Of a stretch of DNA of 64,000 nucleotides, positions 1 to 11,798 are shown one piece after another. A program made the position numbers and the translations under genes. This DNA is from Neodontobutis hainanensis (Eukaryota; Chordata; Actinopteri; Gobiiformes; Odontobutidae): assembly GCA_024349245.1 (NCBI GenBank), contig JALDNG010000546.1, positions 1-64,000 of the forward strand, read 5' to 3'. The first letter of the stretch is position 1. Every line of letters starts with the position of its first letter. Below the pieces are notes generated by a model that was given only the letters and a program-made list of their open reading frames with translations, was not told where the DNA came from and made no database searches.

Positions 1-804
1 TCACGTCGCCCAAAATATGAACGCGTTCATGAACTATCGTTCAATGAACGCGTTCAGGCACAACACTGTGTGTACATGAGTGTTTATGTTCCTGACCTGT
101 TCAAAGGTCCTCCCCTCGTCTGGACCCAGTGTCGGACTCCTCCTGCTCCGCCAGTGCCCCTTCGTCTGCAACTCCCCCTGCACCTCCCTCTGGTCTCCAT
201 GGTAACAATTTTCCTTGGAGAAATACATTTCATTCAAATTAAGGTCAAGTTTTGTACAATTTCCAAATTCAATTTGCAAATTCCTCTTTGGTCTCTCTCA
301 ATAGATCAATAGATTTTAAAATAAACGTTGAATACGTTTATCTTACCTCTTCCGTGTGTTTCTGCTGTCCTTCTGTTCAGCTGAAAATGAGAGGCCGGTG
401 GGGGGAGGGCAGAGGAAGTTTGAGGTGCACTGGTGTCGAGCGGAGAGGCCGAGTCCTAAAAATCTCACAGGACACATTTATAAATTTACAAATGATTAGT
501 GTTTTGAAGTCCATGTCACGCAGTGACTAAATCTCAGCAGGCCTGCTTTTTCACTTAGTCTCACAGACTTCGGACCTATTCATCTCACTTTTAGGTTGTT
601 AGGCTAAGAATCTTGATAATAGTCCATTGACGTCACCCTATTTCTCACTTTTGTGTTGTTCAGTATCTTGATAAATAGTTTATACTCGAGTTTACCTGTG
701 CGTCCAACGCACCATTTTACCAACATTACTAGTTAGGCCAGACATCTGAATGTGGCGTATTAGGATCCGTGCTATTAATCTGTCTCAATCTTGTCCTTCC
801 TGGA
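1..804. other. Unassigned left edge
   Basis: I recognise no gene here. The ORFs in this stretch are short, overlap on opposite strands and show no domain. The palindrome TGAACGCGTTCA occurs twice near the edge (18-29 and 45-56). Between 560 and 690 there is a weak imperfect direct repeat built on 'ctcacttt.ggttgtt...atcttgata'. The target-site copy CTGGA (800-804) of the following LTR element ends the stretch. The palindromes could be the subterminal part of a DNA transposon cut by the window edge, but this is inference. Confidence 0.4.
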
Positions 805-1244
805 TGTTGTCAAGCAGAAAGTCCAAAAATTTAGCCAGGCTGTTCGATCTGGTTCATATCAGGTTTTATTCAGATATCTGAGTTCAGCCACTCTTCCGAG
901 ACTGACTGACCCCGAGTATAAGAAGCACAGTCCTTAAATACCTCCTACAAACAACATCTGGTTTACATCAACTGTCATCCTATAGGGTGAGACATACATA
1001 TCTTTGGTTTACATGACATCTTGACCTCTCTCCTACACACACACATCCTAATTAATTTAAGGGTACCAATAAACCAGGGCTAATAAAAGGAAATGAGCCC
1101 TAAACTCAGTTAGCCTGGGGTCAGCCTTTATGACCCATGTCTTTTCCCTAACGTTTCAGTCAATTAGCCTAAATACATCCTGTAGAGTTATATTCCACAG
1201 TCAGACAGAAAAAACATACATTGAAATAAACTTACTTGATATCA
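805..1244 (-). repeat. 3' LTR of the non-coding element
   Basis: Read on the minus strand it begins TGATATCAAG and ends CTTGACAACA. Toward its end lie a TATTTAAG box and then AATAAA (complement near 855-866), giving the U3-R-U5 order. It carries six bases (CCCCGA in the plus reading) that the other LTR lacks. Confidence 0.9.
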
Positions 1245-1245
1245 A

Positions 1246-1264
1246 TCCACTCTTTTTTATTTTC
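1246..1264 (-). promoter_or_regulatory. Polypurine tract next to 3' LTR
   Basis: On the minus strand the bases just before the LTR are almost all purines (AAAATAAAAAAGAGTGGA). This is the expected place of the plus-strand DNA primer of a retroelement. A second purine run, AAAAAGGGGGAGC, lies slightly further inside (about 1272-1287) and could be the real or a central tract. Confidence 0.55.
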
Positions 1265-2144
1265 GCCTGAGCTCCCCCTTTTTCTTTATTTTTTTCAGTA
1301 TTTAAAAGTTATTAAGACATACAAGATTATCTATATAAGGCACTTCAAACTTTAAAATATACATGTTACAATTGTATAATATTGTGATCCCCAACCTGTG
1401 TAATAATAAAAATACAGCAAACAATGCACAGAAATCAACATTGACATGGCTCCTACTAATCTAAACATTAAGAAATTATGATAATATTTAGATGATGAGT
1501 CGGCCGAAGGAAACATAACAGGAAGTCCACAAGCCAGCCCGCAATCGGACCGTCGTACCTGGAACTTCCCCTAAAAAGGCAGACTGCCTTAGAATCTCCT
1601 AAAGAAAATAACAAACCGTGAAAATAGGACTACCGCGCTCATCACCATTTCTAACTATCAAAAATAAAAACAAAAAGGAGCTTCAGCATTGAGTTGCCTA
1701 TGTTGACATCCGCCATGACACTAAGAGTGGATCCATCATGAATCAGAAAAAAGAAGAAGTAGCTTCTCCCCCACATGGCTCTCATTCACAGGAAGTCCTC
1801 TTCATTGTCCTGGAGTGACACATGTACTGGGCTCTGTATCAGTGCTACAGTTGTCCATATGATGTTATGAGTATTATGTATGTACTACTGGAGAACATGG
1901 CTCAGTGTAGGTTGTTTGGATTCTCTGGTGCTGTCTGGTGTCACCAGTATTCCAGTCCTGATTCTGTTTCCAATAACCTGTAGTTTTGTTGGGCATTGAT
2001 CCTTGCATCTTTTCCGACCTGGGCCGGTGCATTCCTCCTTAGGCGACCTGATGGTCCCTGGCTCCTCCACGAGCACCATATTGATACTGATCTTAGTGCA
2101 GACACCTGATCGACACTGACCGCTGTGGTTCAGAGCTTCTGAGC

Positions 2145-2288
2145 TCAATCGATCCCCAGTCTCAACCTCCGTCGTCTTGGATTATACGCGTACGCCACCA
2201 TGCCTGGGATGGGGCGTTGGTCTGCCCCGTTTCCGAACTGAGCAGTTGCACCTCTTCCTTCTGTCACTGCACCGCCCTTACCTATAAA
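2145..2288 (-). other. Exon-like segment in LTR element
   Basis: On the minus strand a pyrimidine-rich tract ending CTTTAG (2289 and upward) is followed by a GC-richer stretch with one open frame to a TGA at 2145-2147. The frame includes a basic run, PRRRRLRLG, close to its end. The local base composition differs from the AT-rich surroundings. I do not recognise the peptide. It could be the 3' terminal exon of an RNA made from the LTR or a remnant of an envelope-like gene. It could also be chance. Confidence 0.25.
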
Positions 2289-5200
2289 CTAAAGAGAAAA
2301 GGATAATCAATTTCCGTTCCCTTGTCAAAATGTATTACCTCCCACTCTCTGAGAAGAGTAGCACCTAATTTATTTTCCTGATTCACAACATTATTTAATT
2401 ATATTAAATATTGACCTCCTTCATTTAAACTGTTGTCATTCAGTCAGATCCTTTGCTTTACCAGAATTAGATGTGTTGGTCACATGGATAGGATATGTTT
2501 CTGGTTCTGTGTTTTCTCTGTTAGTTTCTATTATTGTGAATCAGGATTTAATTACTATTAACTAGATTTGATTTATTTATTTATTTATTTTTTTTAGACA
2601 AAAGTCTAGATACATTGAATAAGTGGATATTACAAAATTAACTTAAAATCTCCAACAACATCACCCCTGATTGATTCTTCCTTGCTTAATAATTTGGTGT
2701 TCACTAATTAATTCTCATTTATTTTAGCTGAGGCATAAAACCCTCTTTATTTCAAATCCAATAATAAACCTTGTCCCAAGAGTTTCCTTAAAAACAGCAG
2801 AACGTTATCAAAACAACTGTAATTTCTTTGACAGTCATTCTTTCATGCACCTGTTGAATGTATCAACAGTAATTATTAATGTTAGGACCAGAAGTACTCC
2901 ATCAAGACCAGATTTGGTCCGCAGAACTTAAGTTTAGACTCCAGAAGACAGCACATGATCCAGAACATCTCTCTGACAAGGGCCTCTCACAGAACTCTTG
3001 GTTTTAAGACAAATCTTTATGAAATAATTACTTACACGCAGTCAGAGAAACACTGGTATAAATCATATCTACAACTTGAGGCTGCTGGACAATAAAAGTA
3101 AATCAAAACATTTCTAATCTATCCCAACAACAGAAGTGACTAATGAGCAGGAGATAAGATAAATCAAATACAGATTTCATTACCATTTAATTTCTTTAAA
3201 TAATTTAAAACAAAGCTGTTACTCAAGTCCAAGAGTTTGGTAAATTACTGTCCCTTTTATCAAATAACAATTAAATAATTATAAAAGCCTCAACATAAAT
3301 GTTTTCTGTTGCTGTCTCTCTCTATGATCCGAGCCACTTACATGTTCTTATCCTTTATTTATTTATCACAGATTAATGTCTTCAAATGTTCTACAATGCC
3401 ACTAAAATTACAAACAGCATGCTAAATTGACCTACAATGTTTCTCTCAATGAAACCTGCCAGAAATCTGATCTCTTAAACTAAACATTTTTCTTTACAAT
3501 TACTTCAAAACCTGTTCTTTTTATCAAACACTCAATACACTTTTCTTTGAGAAAGTAGACAACGTTAACCAAACACACACTCTTACAAACAAAAATAACC
3601 GTCTAAAGAGTTGTTCTCTCAACATTATGGCCACAAAATTTATCCAGATGTATTGTATTATCAACAATAAGCAAGGTTGTTAGAACACTTAATTAATTTC
3701 TCATCCTGCTAAACATATTTCTTCAAAGTTTTACAACCATAGTAAAGTTGTGCCGTTTTATATTTGATATTACTGAGAACACCTTTACATTAAACCACTG
3801 TGACATGATTATTACAAGTTTATTTTATATAATGATACTAGATTACTGTTACTTTGTTCACTAACTGAGGTCTGAGCACATCTCCTGCTGGTGCTGAGAA
3901 AAGTCATAAGATACAGATGGAACTTTAGAGAAATCCTTCATTGATGTTGTATTTCTTAAATAGTTCAAAAGTCTATTATAGGTCTACATATTTCGTCAAA
4001 GAGCTCATCTTAGCCTTAGGGTTAGTAATTAACAGTTTAATTCCTTGAAGTCTCCAGTTCAGACTTATAATTTAAATCAGGTTTTATTTCTATGTCTAAC
4101 ACTTTATGTTTTATTAAAGTTCAGATTAGCTTAAAATAATTTGGGTGACTATTAAAACTTTTATTTAGAGAAATTTCCATTTTCTGTTGCTATAAAGGTT
4201 ACTGACTATTAGCCTTTATCTAACTGCTAACAGTAACAATCATCTTCATCATGTCTCATCAAAACTTAGTTTAAATTAAATCAATTAGAATTTTCTTGAT
4301 GTAGTTGTATCTCCCATTGTACCAGTTACTCGTAAAAAATAGTTAACATTTCTATTTCATTCAGATGTTGCCTCCACAAATTTCCTACTTCCATAAGCCC
4401 TACTCTTGCCCTCACTTTTCTCAAACCAACTTCAAGTCCTTTAAGTCCTTCACTCTGACTGTAGGCCTTTCACCAACAGCTCAGTGTTCAACATTTACAT
4501 ACTTTCTTCCTCTTCTCTAAAATGTCACAACATTTCTAGACTATCTACCTAAGTTTACTACAACTTCACCTCATGACCTCATCCAGCATCATTCTCAAAA
4601 TATTTAATTTGTCAGAATGCTATACCACTTTCTTGGCTTGAAACTATACTACTGCTCATAGATGCTCTTTCCTTTCTTTACTCTTCCCCACAACATCATT
4701 GCGAGGCTTCTTAGCTTGAGACCTTTGTCGTTTTCACAGCTCTGTGTTCCTCTCATTCACCAATAAACATTTAACTCCTCTTTAATGCTTTACAAAAAAC
4801 AAAATCCTTTGCCCTTCAATGATGGCATACCGCCCACAGGAATAAGGCGTAAGGTAAATATTGGAGGTTTGACTCTTAAACTTTCACCCAGTTAACACTC
4901 TCAAATATGATTTCATTATCTTTCTCTGACACCTTTAACCACAACAAGGTTAAGTTAGGAGACTGTTGTAGAATCTTAAATTCTAGTTAAGTCTAGTTTG
5001 CTGCTATAAAACCACAAGTTGATGTTATCAAAATAAAAGATGCAATATTAATTCCTCTAGACTCACCATTCAACTCTCAAAGTTAGGAAATATGTAATTG
5101 AAAAGAATGAACTTACCAATTTGAAGTTGTTACCAGATTATCATTCGTAATTTTTCTCTTTATTCTTCATTCGTTGTTTTCGTCTTGTGTCCTGTTGGTT

Positions 5201-6032
5201 CCAGCTGAAAAAAACTCAGGCCTGTATCTTACAATAAATCATTACATAATCATTTTGGTTATTTCATCCTCGTTCATCCTTGGCAATGCCTGTTAAGGAC
5301 AAAATTATTTAAGCTGCTGCATCCATCGTAGAAACCTGTTAGAAAAGGATTTGTATAAACACACTGAGATAGACTTGAGCTCGGACAAACTCCATTTGAG
5401 GATGTATACATGAGCAGGTATCACCTCCTGTAAATTATAAAAGTAGTTAATACCCCCACACTCTCACATTCAGACACCAAACACACCATGTTAGTTTAGT
5501 CCATTTGTTAGTCGAGTCAAAAGAAGCAGTCAGCAGTTGCTTAAGCCAGGCCTTTTTCCGCTGCGCAATTTAAGATGACGTCATCATAGTTTTGTTCTCA
5601 TAGAACTTTGGAAATGCTTGGTTGGCAGGTTCTATATTTGGGCACAGGATGTTACTCTGTCTGTGACACATCTCCCACAAAGATCACTGTTGGACCAATT
5701 GTAATTTCTTTATATTGTGACCTTTTTTAGCCAAATGTTGCAACAACTTTTAAAAACACTCTTAAAATAATATTTGCTTTTCTCTTTGATTAACTGAAGT
5801 TAACACATTTCCATTGTTATTTTATACCAGCTGGATTTAAGATTTGAGCATGCTTTGGCAGAAAAGTATTTTGTGTGGATCCTTGATCCAAAGTTTTACA
5901 GCCTTTAAATACTTTTATACTTATTAATTTGGGCTTCTCACAACAACTGGTTTGATGTTGTGTCCCTCTGAATGTTATCACTATTTCAACATGAGCTCAG
6001 TTTGTTAATAGCAGCTGCAGAATAAAACTCAC

Positions 6033-6175
6033 CGGTGTTGTGGAATTTTACTGGGGGCCCCGTTCTTAATTACAGCTGTTTAAAGTTCACACACCCGAGC
6101 CTCGAAGCCGTGCTTGTCAGCAAAGTTGACCTGACCAGAGACATGTGGAGAAAAACCTTGGAGGCCATTGCAGGC
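6033..6175 (-). other. Exon-like segment with both splice sites
   Basis: On the minus strand a strong acceptor (TTTTTGTTGTTTTCAG) precedes position 6175. A consensus donor, CG|GTGAGT, follows position 6033. The 143-nt segment between them has an open frame with a coding-like composition for about 31 codons, ending GFEARVCEL then a stop. It may be an internal exon of an element transcript or a captured host exon. No homologue is recognised. Confidence 0.3.
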
Positions 6176-7849
6176 CTGAAAACAACAAAAATAACATAAT
6201 TATAAATATTAAATTCAGTTAATTTACTGTAATGGATCTTTAAGCCACTTTCAAAAGTAGAAACATGCTTTTAACTTTCAGTTTGTCTGGGCCTTCCTTT
6301 CATCATGCATATTTAATTTCCTAAAATCCCGTTCAGCATACATGTGGTTAAACCTCTCTGAAACTTGAATGATCTAGTGATCATATGATACTATTATCCT
6401 TAACGTGATCAATATCCCCTTCAATCTATCAATTTGCATTTGCCCACTTAACTTATTTGAGACATAAGACTGTGTGGTTTTGTTGCAGTTACCCTCTCAT
6501 GTGTGTGTGTGTGTGTGTTCTGTGTGTCTGTACTGTGTGCGTCAAACCCCTCTCTGCTCGTCACCAAATGTGTTGATTTTGCCAGAGTGTTTCTCCACGA
6601 CAGTCTTTGTTTGTTTGAAAGTCTCTGATGCTGATTCATTCAAACAGCAGGACGGGTGGTCTTATGTCGTCAAATGTTCATTGTCGTCGTCTTCTTCTTT
6701 GTTTCTTCTTATTAATTAACTCCACTTGTGACGTAGGGAGCATTTCCTCTCTGTGTCTGTGTCTCTGTGCATTGTACGGCACAAGTACATAAAGTTCCAT
6801 TTGTTTCCACTCATCTTTAATGAAGTCACTTGGTCTTCTTGGTGCATTTGGACGGAAGGCTATGCACTCATCCTGTCCAGGCTGTGTCTGCAGCTCTCAT
6901 TGTCCCTCGGGGCTGCTGTCCGATTCGGCCCCTCCCTCTGATGTAGTTCTCTGGTTTCAGGTCTGAGGTGACCTGAGGCTGAGAGGGAGAGAGACATGCT
7001 CCTCACAGCAGACGTGTTAGATCTGTTATGTATTCATTGTGTCTGTGTCTATATCTAAATTATTATGTCTCTAATCATTTAAAAACCTATATGTCTTATA
7101 ATCATATAAGCTCTTCAGTTTGAACAAAACAAAAACAAAACCAAAACAAAACTTCTCCACATGTCTGACTGGTTTGCTCCATGATTTAAAATATTGTCTA
7201 TAAACACTGGCTCGAGCCTCGGGCGGTATATCTCATACTTTAAGTTAGATTTTATCTTTGCGCTATTTTTTTTTTATAAAACATACATATTTTCTATTTA
7301 CACAAAGACATCTATATGTCCTCGGACTAATTATTACTTATTAATCACCATTATATCAACAGGGTTTTAGCTTAGTTTCTGTTACTTGCTTTTTACTTTT
7401 TCTATTCCGCTTTGTTTGTTCTCTAGACTTAACTTTCCTGTTGGTACATTTCTTTTATCATCTAATTTAACCCCTTGTTGATACCAGCATGCATTAAACA
7501 CATATATTTACAAGTTTACATACAAACCTGAATGAACCAGACAGCACAAGCCTTGAATATTTTATAGCACCAATATGTGCTTTTCTAAAGATTCCAATAC
7601 AATTTCGACGCTGATATTGTTTCCTCACAACAGTATTAATGGGACACTCCTCCGTCTCCTTCATACACTTCGCCAGATCCCCTTTTGATCTGTGCCTACG
7701 TAGGGTTTACCTTAACTCCTAGAAACGTCTCTCTAGGGCAATTCGCTATTAGCCAGCCGCGAATCGGCACATGGATTTTCACCGTTATGTTAGGTTCAGC
7801 GCGTCCTATAGACCGCTCTATCGTAGCTGTCCCTTTCGGACACTACTTT

Positions 7850-8041
7850 CAGGGAAACCCCTGTCAAATAAACTTCAGGGAGACCCCTGCAAAATAAAAC
7901 TTCAGGGAAACCCCTGCCAAATACAGACTCATAAACTTTCAAATACGTTCAGGGAAACCCCTGCAAACGGAGATTCAGGGAGACCCCTGCAAACGGAGAT
8001 TCAGGGAGACCCCTGCAAATCTAACTTCAGGGAAACCCCTG
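7850..8041 (-). repeat. Seven-copy hairpin repeat in element leader
   Basis: The core CAGGGAAACCCCTG or CAGGGAGACCCCTG occurs at 7850, 7876, 7903, 7950, 7976, 8002 and 8028. The spacing is 26-27 bp, with one gap of 47. Each core can fold into a 5-bp stem (CAGGG/CCCTG) with a four-base loop. The stem is invariant in all seven copies and only the loop varies. The array sits about 280-470 nt after the primer binding site in transcript orientation, which is the untranslated leader. Confidence 0.85.
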
Positions 8042-8317
8042 CAAATAAAAACTCCTAAATTCTGCCATGAAAATCCTCAGGACCACCAGCGAGTGTCTCA
8101 ATAAACTGTTACATCTAGAATGTAATATCAGGAATCAATAGCTCACTTACAAACTCTTATTTCCCTTTTTAACAATGATCTATGAACCCACAATTGAGTT
8201 AAATTTTTATAATAGAAACAATTACATCTAAGATCTCTCTGCTTACAAGTACTTTAAGATCAGCTACATGCACTAATATAACAGAAATTATTGTCCTACC
8301 AGGGCAATCAGATGCTG

Positions 8318-8335
8318 ATCCTGTTCGTGACGCCA
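8318..8335 (-). promoter_or_regulatory. Primer binding site
   Basis: Two bases inside the right LTR the minus strand reads TGGCGTCACGAACAGGAT. It begins with TGG, the complement of a tRNA CCA end, and is followed by an acceptor-stem and T-arm-like sequence. Position, spacing and length match a retroelement minus-strand primer site. I do not assign the tRNA with certainty. Confidence 0.8.
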
Positions 8336-8337
8336 TT

Positions 8338-8771
8338 TGTTGTCAAGCAGAAAGTCCAAAAATTTAGCCAGGCTGTTCGATCTGGTTCATATCAGGTTTT
8401 ATTCAGATATCTGAGTTCAGCCACTCTTCCGAGACTGACTGAGTATAAGAAGCACAGTCCTTAAATACCTCCTACAAACAACATCTGGTTTACATCAACT
8501 GTCATCCTATAGGGTGAGACATACATATCTTTGGTTTACATGACATCTTGACCTCTCTCCTACACACACACATCCTAATTAATTTAAGGGTACCAATAAA
8601 CCAGGGCTAATAAAAGGAAATGAGCCCTAAACTCAGTTAGCCTGGGGTCAGCCCCCATGATCCATGTCTGTTTCCTAAAGTTTCAGTCAATTAGCCTAAA
8701 TACATCCTGTAGAGTTACATTCCACAGTCAGACAGAAAAAACATACATTGAAATAAACTTACTTGATATCA
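8338..8771 (-). repeat. 5' LTR of the non-coding element
   Basis: This is the 434-bp partner of the repeat at 805-1244, with the same TG...CA ends. Read on the minus strand it carries TATTTAAG and then AATAAA, and is followed by the primer binding site. The target duplication CTGGA lies directly outside it (8772-8776). Confidence 0.9.
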
Positions 8772-8776
8772 CTGGA

Positions 8777-9139
8777 CCAGCTACAACTAGACCTTAAACT
8801 GCTTATCGTAATCGGTTATCTTCTCTATCCCGTAGAGCTCGCATGTGATCCTCGTGGGAGTCAGATTCAAAGATTCCATTAAAAACTTACAGAGCATTAG
8901 GTATCTATCAAGCTTACAATCCAGCCAGAGTACAGTCTTTAACTCCGATTAATATCAAACTTAGCCCATTAAGGCCTCCCCTATTAAGTAAAGGGTCTTG
9001 ACCAGAACAGATACTTTTTCCTCGTCCCCTGGACCATATCTCAAAGCTTAGCGTTCTCCTACAGTAATGATAACTACATGGAAATACTCTCGGGTAGATG
9101 ACATGCAATCGCCAAACAAAAGTTTAAGTAGAACAAGTA
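8777..9139. other. Unassigned spacer
   Basis: About 360 bp between the LTR element and the L2-type LINE. Only short ORFs without recognisable domains are present. It may include the 5' untranslated part of the LINE. Confidence 0.4.
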
Positions 9140-10697
9140 CAAGATGGCGCCTGTGTTCGGCATTGCCTTTGCTCCCTGTCTGTTCGCTAATGTAATTTTG
9201 GATTTTCTAGTGCTCTTTGTTGCCTTATCAGCCCTTACAACTAGTAGCTGTGCATCAGCTGCTTTTAAATATGATCGACACACTCTATTTCGAATCAATG
9301 AGCAGATGAAAGACTTTTGTGTTACCTGGGCCAGGTACGCAGAGTTTTTCCCTCCAGTTTTTGAGTGCTCCACGTCATCACCGGAGTACCTGCTGCTAAG
9401 CCCCGCGGCAAGAGAAGGAAGCGGGGATCGAGGGCTGGAGTCAGGGCCAGGCTGAGGAAACACCGTGGGCAACAACCATGTCCGAGCGGCTCCGGATCTG
9501 TCTGGGACGAGCGGTGTGGTCGGTTCCGGTACGTGAATCTGGCGGGAACTCGTCCGGTGCGTCTCCGTCCCTACAATCTGACCGGATTTTTCCGACTCGG
9601 CGGCTCCAACACTTCCCTCCGCGTGAGCGGGTCCTGTGTCCAGTTACATGCCGGGTGGTCAATAATGACCACGTCCTGTCACCTCTGCACTGCCCTGATG
9701 ATCGGCGCGCCCCGGCCTTGGATCTGGCACAACCGACTCGGATTGCTCTGCTCAACGCTCGCTCCATTGCAAACAAGGGCTTCTTCCTCAGCGAATTATT
9801 CTCAAAGGAACACCTTCTCTTTGTTTTTAACAGAGACCTGGCAGCGTAAAATGGAGTACACTCATCTGAACGAGCTGTGCCCTTCAAAGTGTTCTGTGTT
9901 TGGGACACCGCGGGTCTCGCACTCGTGTCCCGGGACTGTTTCTGCTGCAGGTTGATGAACCCAGACTCTTTCGACTCCTTTGAGATGCAGATGACTAAAG
10001 TTGGCAACAATGACTCATTTTATTGCATTTTAATTGACCTCCTGGTCCTGGTCGCTTGTTTTTAGAGGATTTCTCTTAATTTTTATCTTCAATTATCAAA
10101 CTTAATGTTCTGATACTGGGGGATTTTAACCTCCATATCGATGATGCTTCGTGTAATCTGGCATCTGAGTTTTTAACACTCACTGAAGCATTTCATCTTA
10201 AACAGCATGTCTCTGGTCCTACACCAAAGGCCACACTTTGGACCTGGTTTTCTTTAGGCCTGAACATGGACCAGTTGAGTGTTACAGTCATTAATGTGAC
10301 AGACCAGTGCTGTATATCCTTTAACTTGCATTCCAGTGTGGACTATCTTCCTTCCAAACTGATGTCACAAAGACGCATCATAAATGGATCCACAGCTGAG
10401 AAATTTTCTGAGTCATTTGACCCCAGTGCTTTTGATGGCTGTAATGGACCTGAATCGTTTATGCAGTCGTTTAATAACCACTGTCCATCCATCCATCCAT
10501 CTTCTACCGCTTATCCGGGCCGGGTCGGGGGCAGCAGTCTAAGCAGAGAAGCCCAGACTTCCCTCTCCCCAGACACTTCCTCCAGCTCTTCCGGGGATAC
10601 CGAGGCGTTCCCAGGCCAGCCGAGAGACATAGTCACTCCAGCGTGTCCTAGGTCTTCCCGAGGTCTCCTCCCGGTGGGACATGCCCAGAACACCTCC

Positions 10698-11798
10698 CTA
10701 GAGGCGTCCGGGAGGCATCCGAAACAGATGCCCGAGCCACCTCAGCTGGCTCCTCTCGATGTGAAGGAGAAGCGGCTCTACTTTGAGCTCCTCCCGAGTG
10801 ACCGAGCTCCTCACCCTATCTCTAAGGGAGCGCCCCGCCACTCTGCGGAGAAAGCTCATTTCGGCTGCTTGTATCCAGGATCTTGTTCTTTCGGTCATGA
10901 CCCAAAGCTCATGACCATAGGTGAGAGTAGGAACGTAGATCGACTGGTAAATCGAGAGCTTTGCCTTACAGCTCAGCTCCTTCTTCACCACGACAGACCG
11001 GTACATCGACCGCATCACTGCAGAAGCTGCACCGATCCGTCTGTCGATCTCACGCTCCTTCCTTCCCTCACTCGTGAACAAGACCCCGAGATTCTTAAAC
11101 TCCTCCACTTGAGGCAGGAGCTCTCCACCAACCTGAAGGGGGCAAGCCACCCTTTTCCGACTGAGAACCATGGTCTCAGACTTGGAGGTGCTGATCCTCA
11201 TCCCAGCCGCTTCACACTCGGCTGCAAACCACCCCAGTGAACATTGAAGGTCCTGGCTTGATGGAGCCAACAGGACAACATCATCTGCAAAAAGCAGAGA
11301 TGAAATCCTGTGGTCCCCAAACCAGACTCCCTCCGGCCCCTGGCTGCGCCTAGAAATCCTGTCCATAAAGATAATGAACAGGACCGGTGACAAAGGGCAG
11401 CCCTGCCGGAGTCCAACATTCACCGGGAACAGGTCTGACTTACTGCCGGCAATGCGAACCAAGCTCCTGCTCCGGTCGTACAGGGACCGGATAGCCCTTA
11501 GCAAAGGGACCCGGACCCCATACTCCCAGAGCACCCCCCACTGGGCACCACGAGGGACACAGTCGAATGCCTTCTCCAGATCCACAAAGCACATGTGGAC
11601 TGGTTGGGCAAACTCCCATAAACCCTCCAGCACCTGGAGAGGGTATAGAGCTGGTCCAGTGTTCCACGACCGGGACGAAAACCGCATTGTTCCTCCTGGA
11701 TCTGAGGTTCGACTATCGGCCACATTCTCCTCGACAGTACCCTGGCATAGACTTTCCCGGGGAGGCTGAGGAGTGTGATCCCTCTGTAGTTGGAACAC
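10698..11798 (-). pseudogene. Rex3/RTE reverse transcriptase ORF
   Basis: An open frame of 366 codons covers most of the reverse transcriptase. Visible blocks are FVDLEKAFDCVPR, GLRQGCPLSPVLFIIFMD, the catalytic LLFADDVVLLA, and a long C-terminal part ending near LLLHIERSQLRWLGHLFRMPPGRL. The N-terminal fingers and KGD-containing blocks (FKKGDRRVCSNYRGI) are in the adjacent overlapping frame at 11498-12520, so a frameshift separates them. The methionine at 11798 is not the natural start. It is a truncated domain of the nested LINE. Confidence 0.75.

Larger units (their letters stand above)
805..8771 (-). mobile_element. Non-coding LTR retroelement, complete ends
   Basis: Two direct repeats, 805-1244 (440 bp) and 8338-8771 (434 bp), start TG and end CA. 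They are flanked by the 5-bp duplication CTGGA (800-804 and 8772-8776). The minus orientation follows from a tRNA-complementary site next to the right repeat, a purine-rich tract next to the left repeat, and TATTTAAG followed by AATAAA inside each repeat when read on the minus strand. The repeats differ by one 6-bp indel and about eight substitutions by eye, so the insertion is fairly young. The interior is about 7.09 kb and AT-rich. Its longest minus ORF is 87 codons, and I see no protease, reverse transcriptase, RNase H or integrase motif. This fits a large non-autonomous retroelement moved by another element's enzymes. Alternatively, the interior replaced the coding part before transposition. 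Confidence 0.88.

Noticed and set aside
6474..6941. Plus ORFs near a GT run in the LTR element
   Set aside because: Short, partly made of a GT microsatellite, with no domain and on the strand opposite to the element.
7685..8058. Plus-strand ORFs with repeated GNPCQI/GDPCK peptides
   Set aside because: They arise from the hairpin repeats in the leader of a minus-strand element and have no other support.
805..8771. Two independent solo LTRs instead of one element
   Set aside because: The outer flanks share CTGGA and the inner flanks do not match. A primer site and a purine tract sit at the correct inner ends. One insertion explains all of this.
9441..10010. A 189-codon minus-strand ORF
   Set aside because: It is antisense to the L2-type LINE coding region, GC-rich and without a domain.
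10266..11240. A 324-codon plus-strand ORF
   Set aside because: Its start is the endonuclease end of the L2-type LINE, and after about 10487 it reads the antisense of the nested Rex3 element. It is a chimera of two elements and not a protein.
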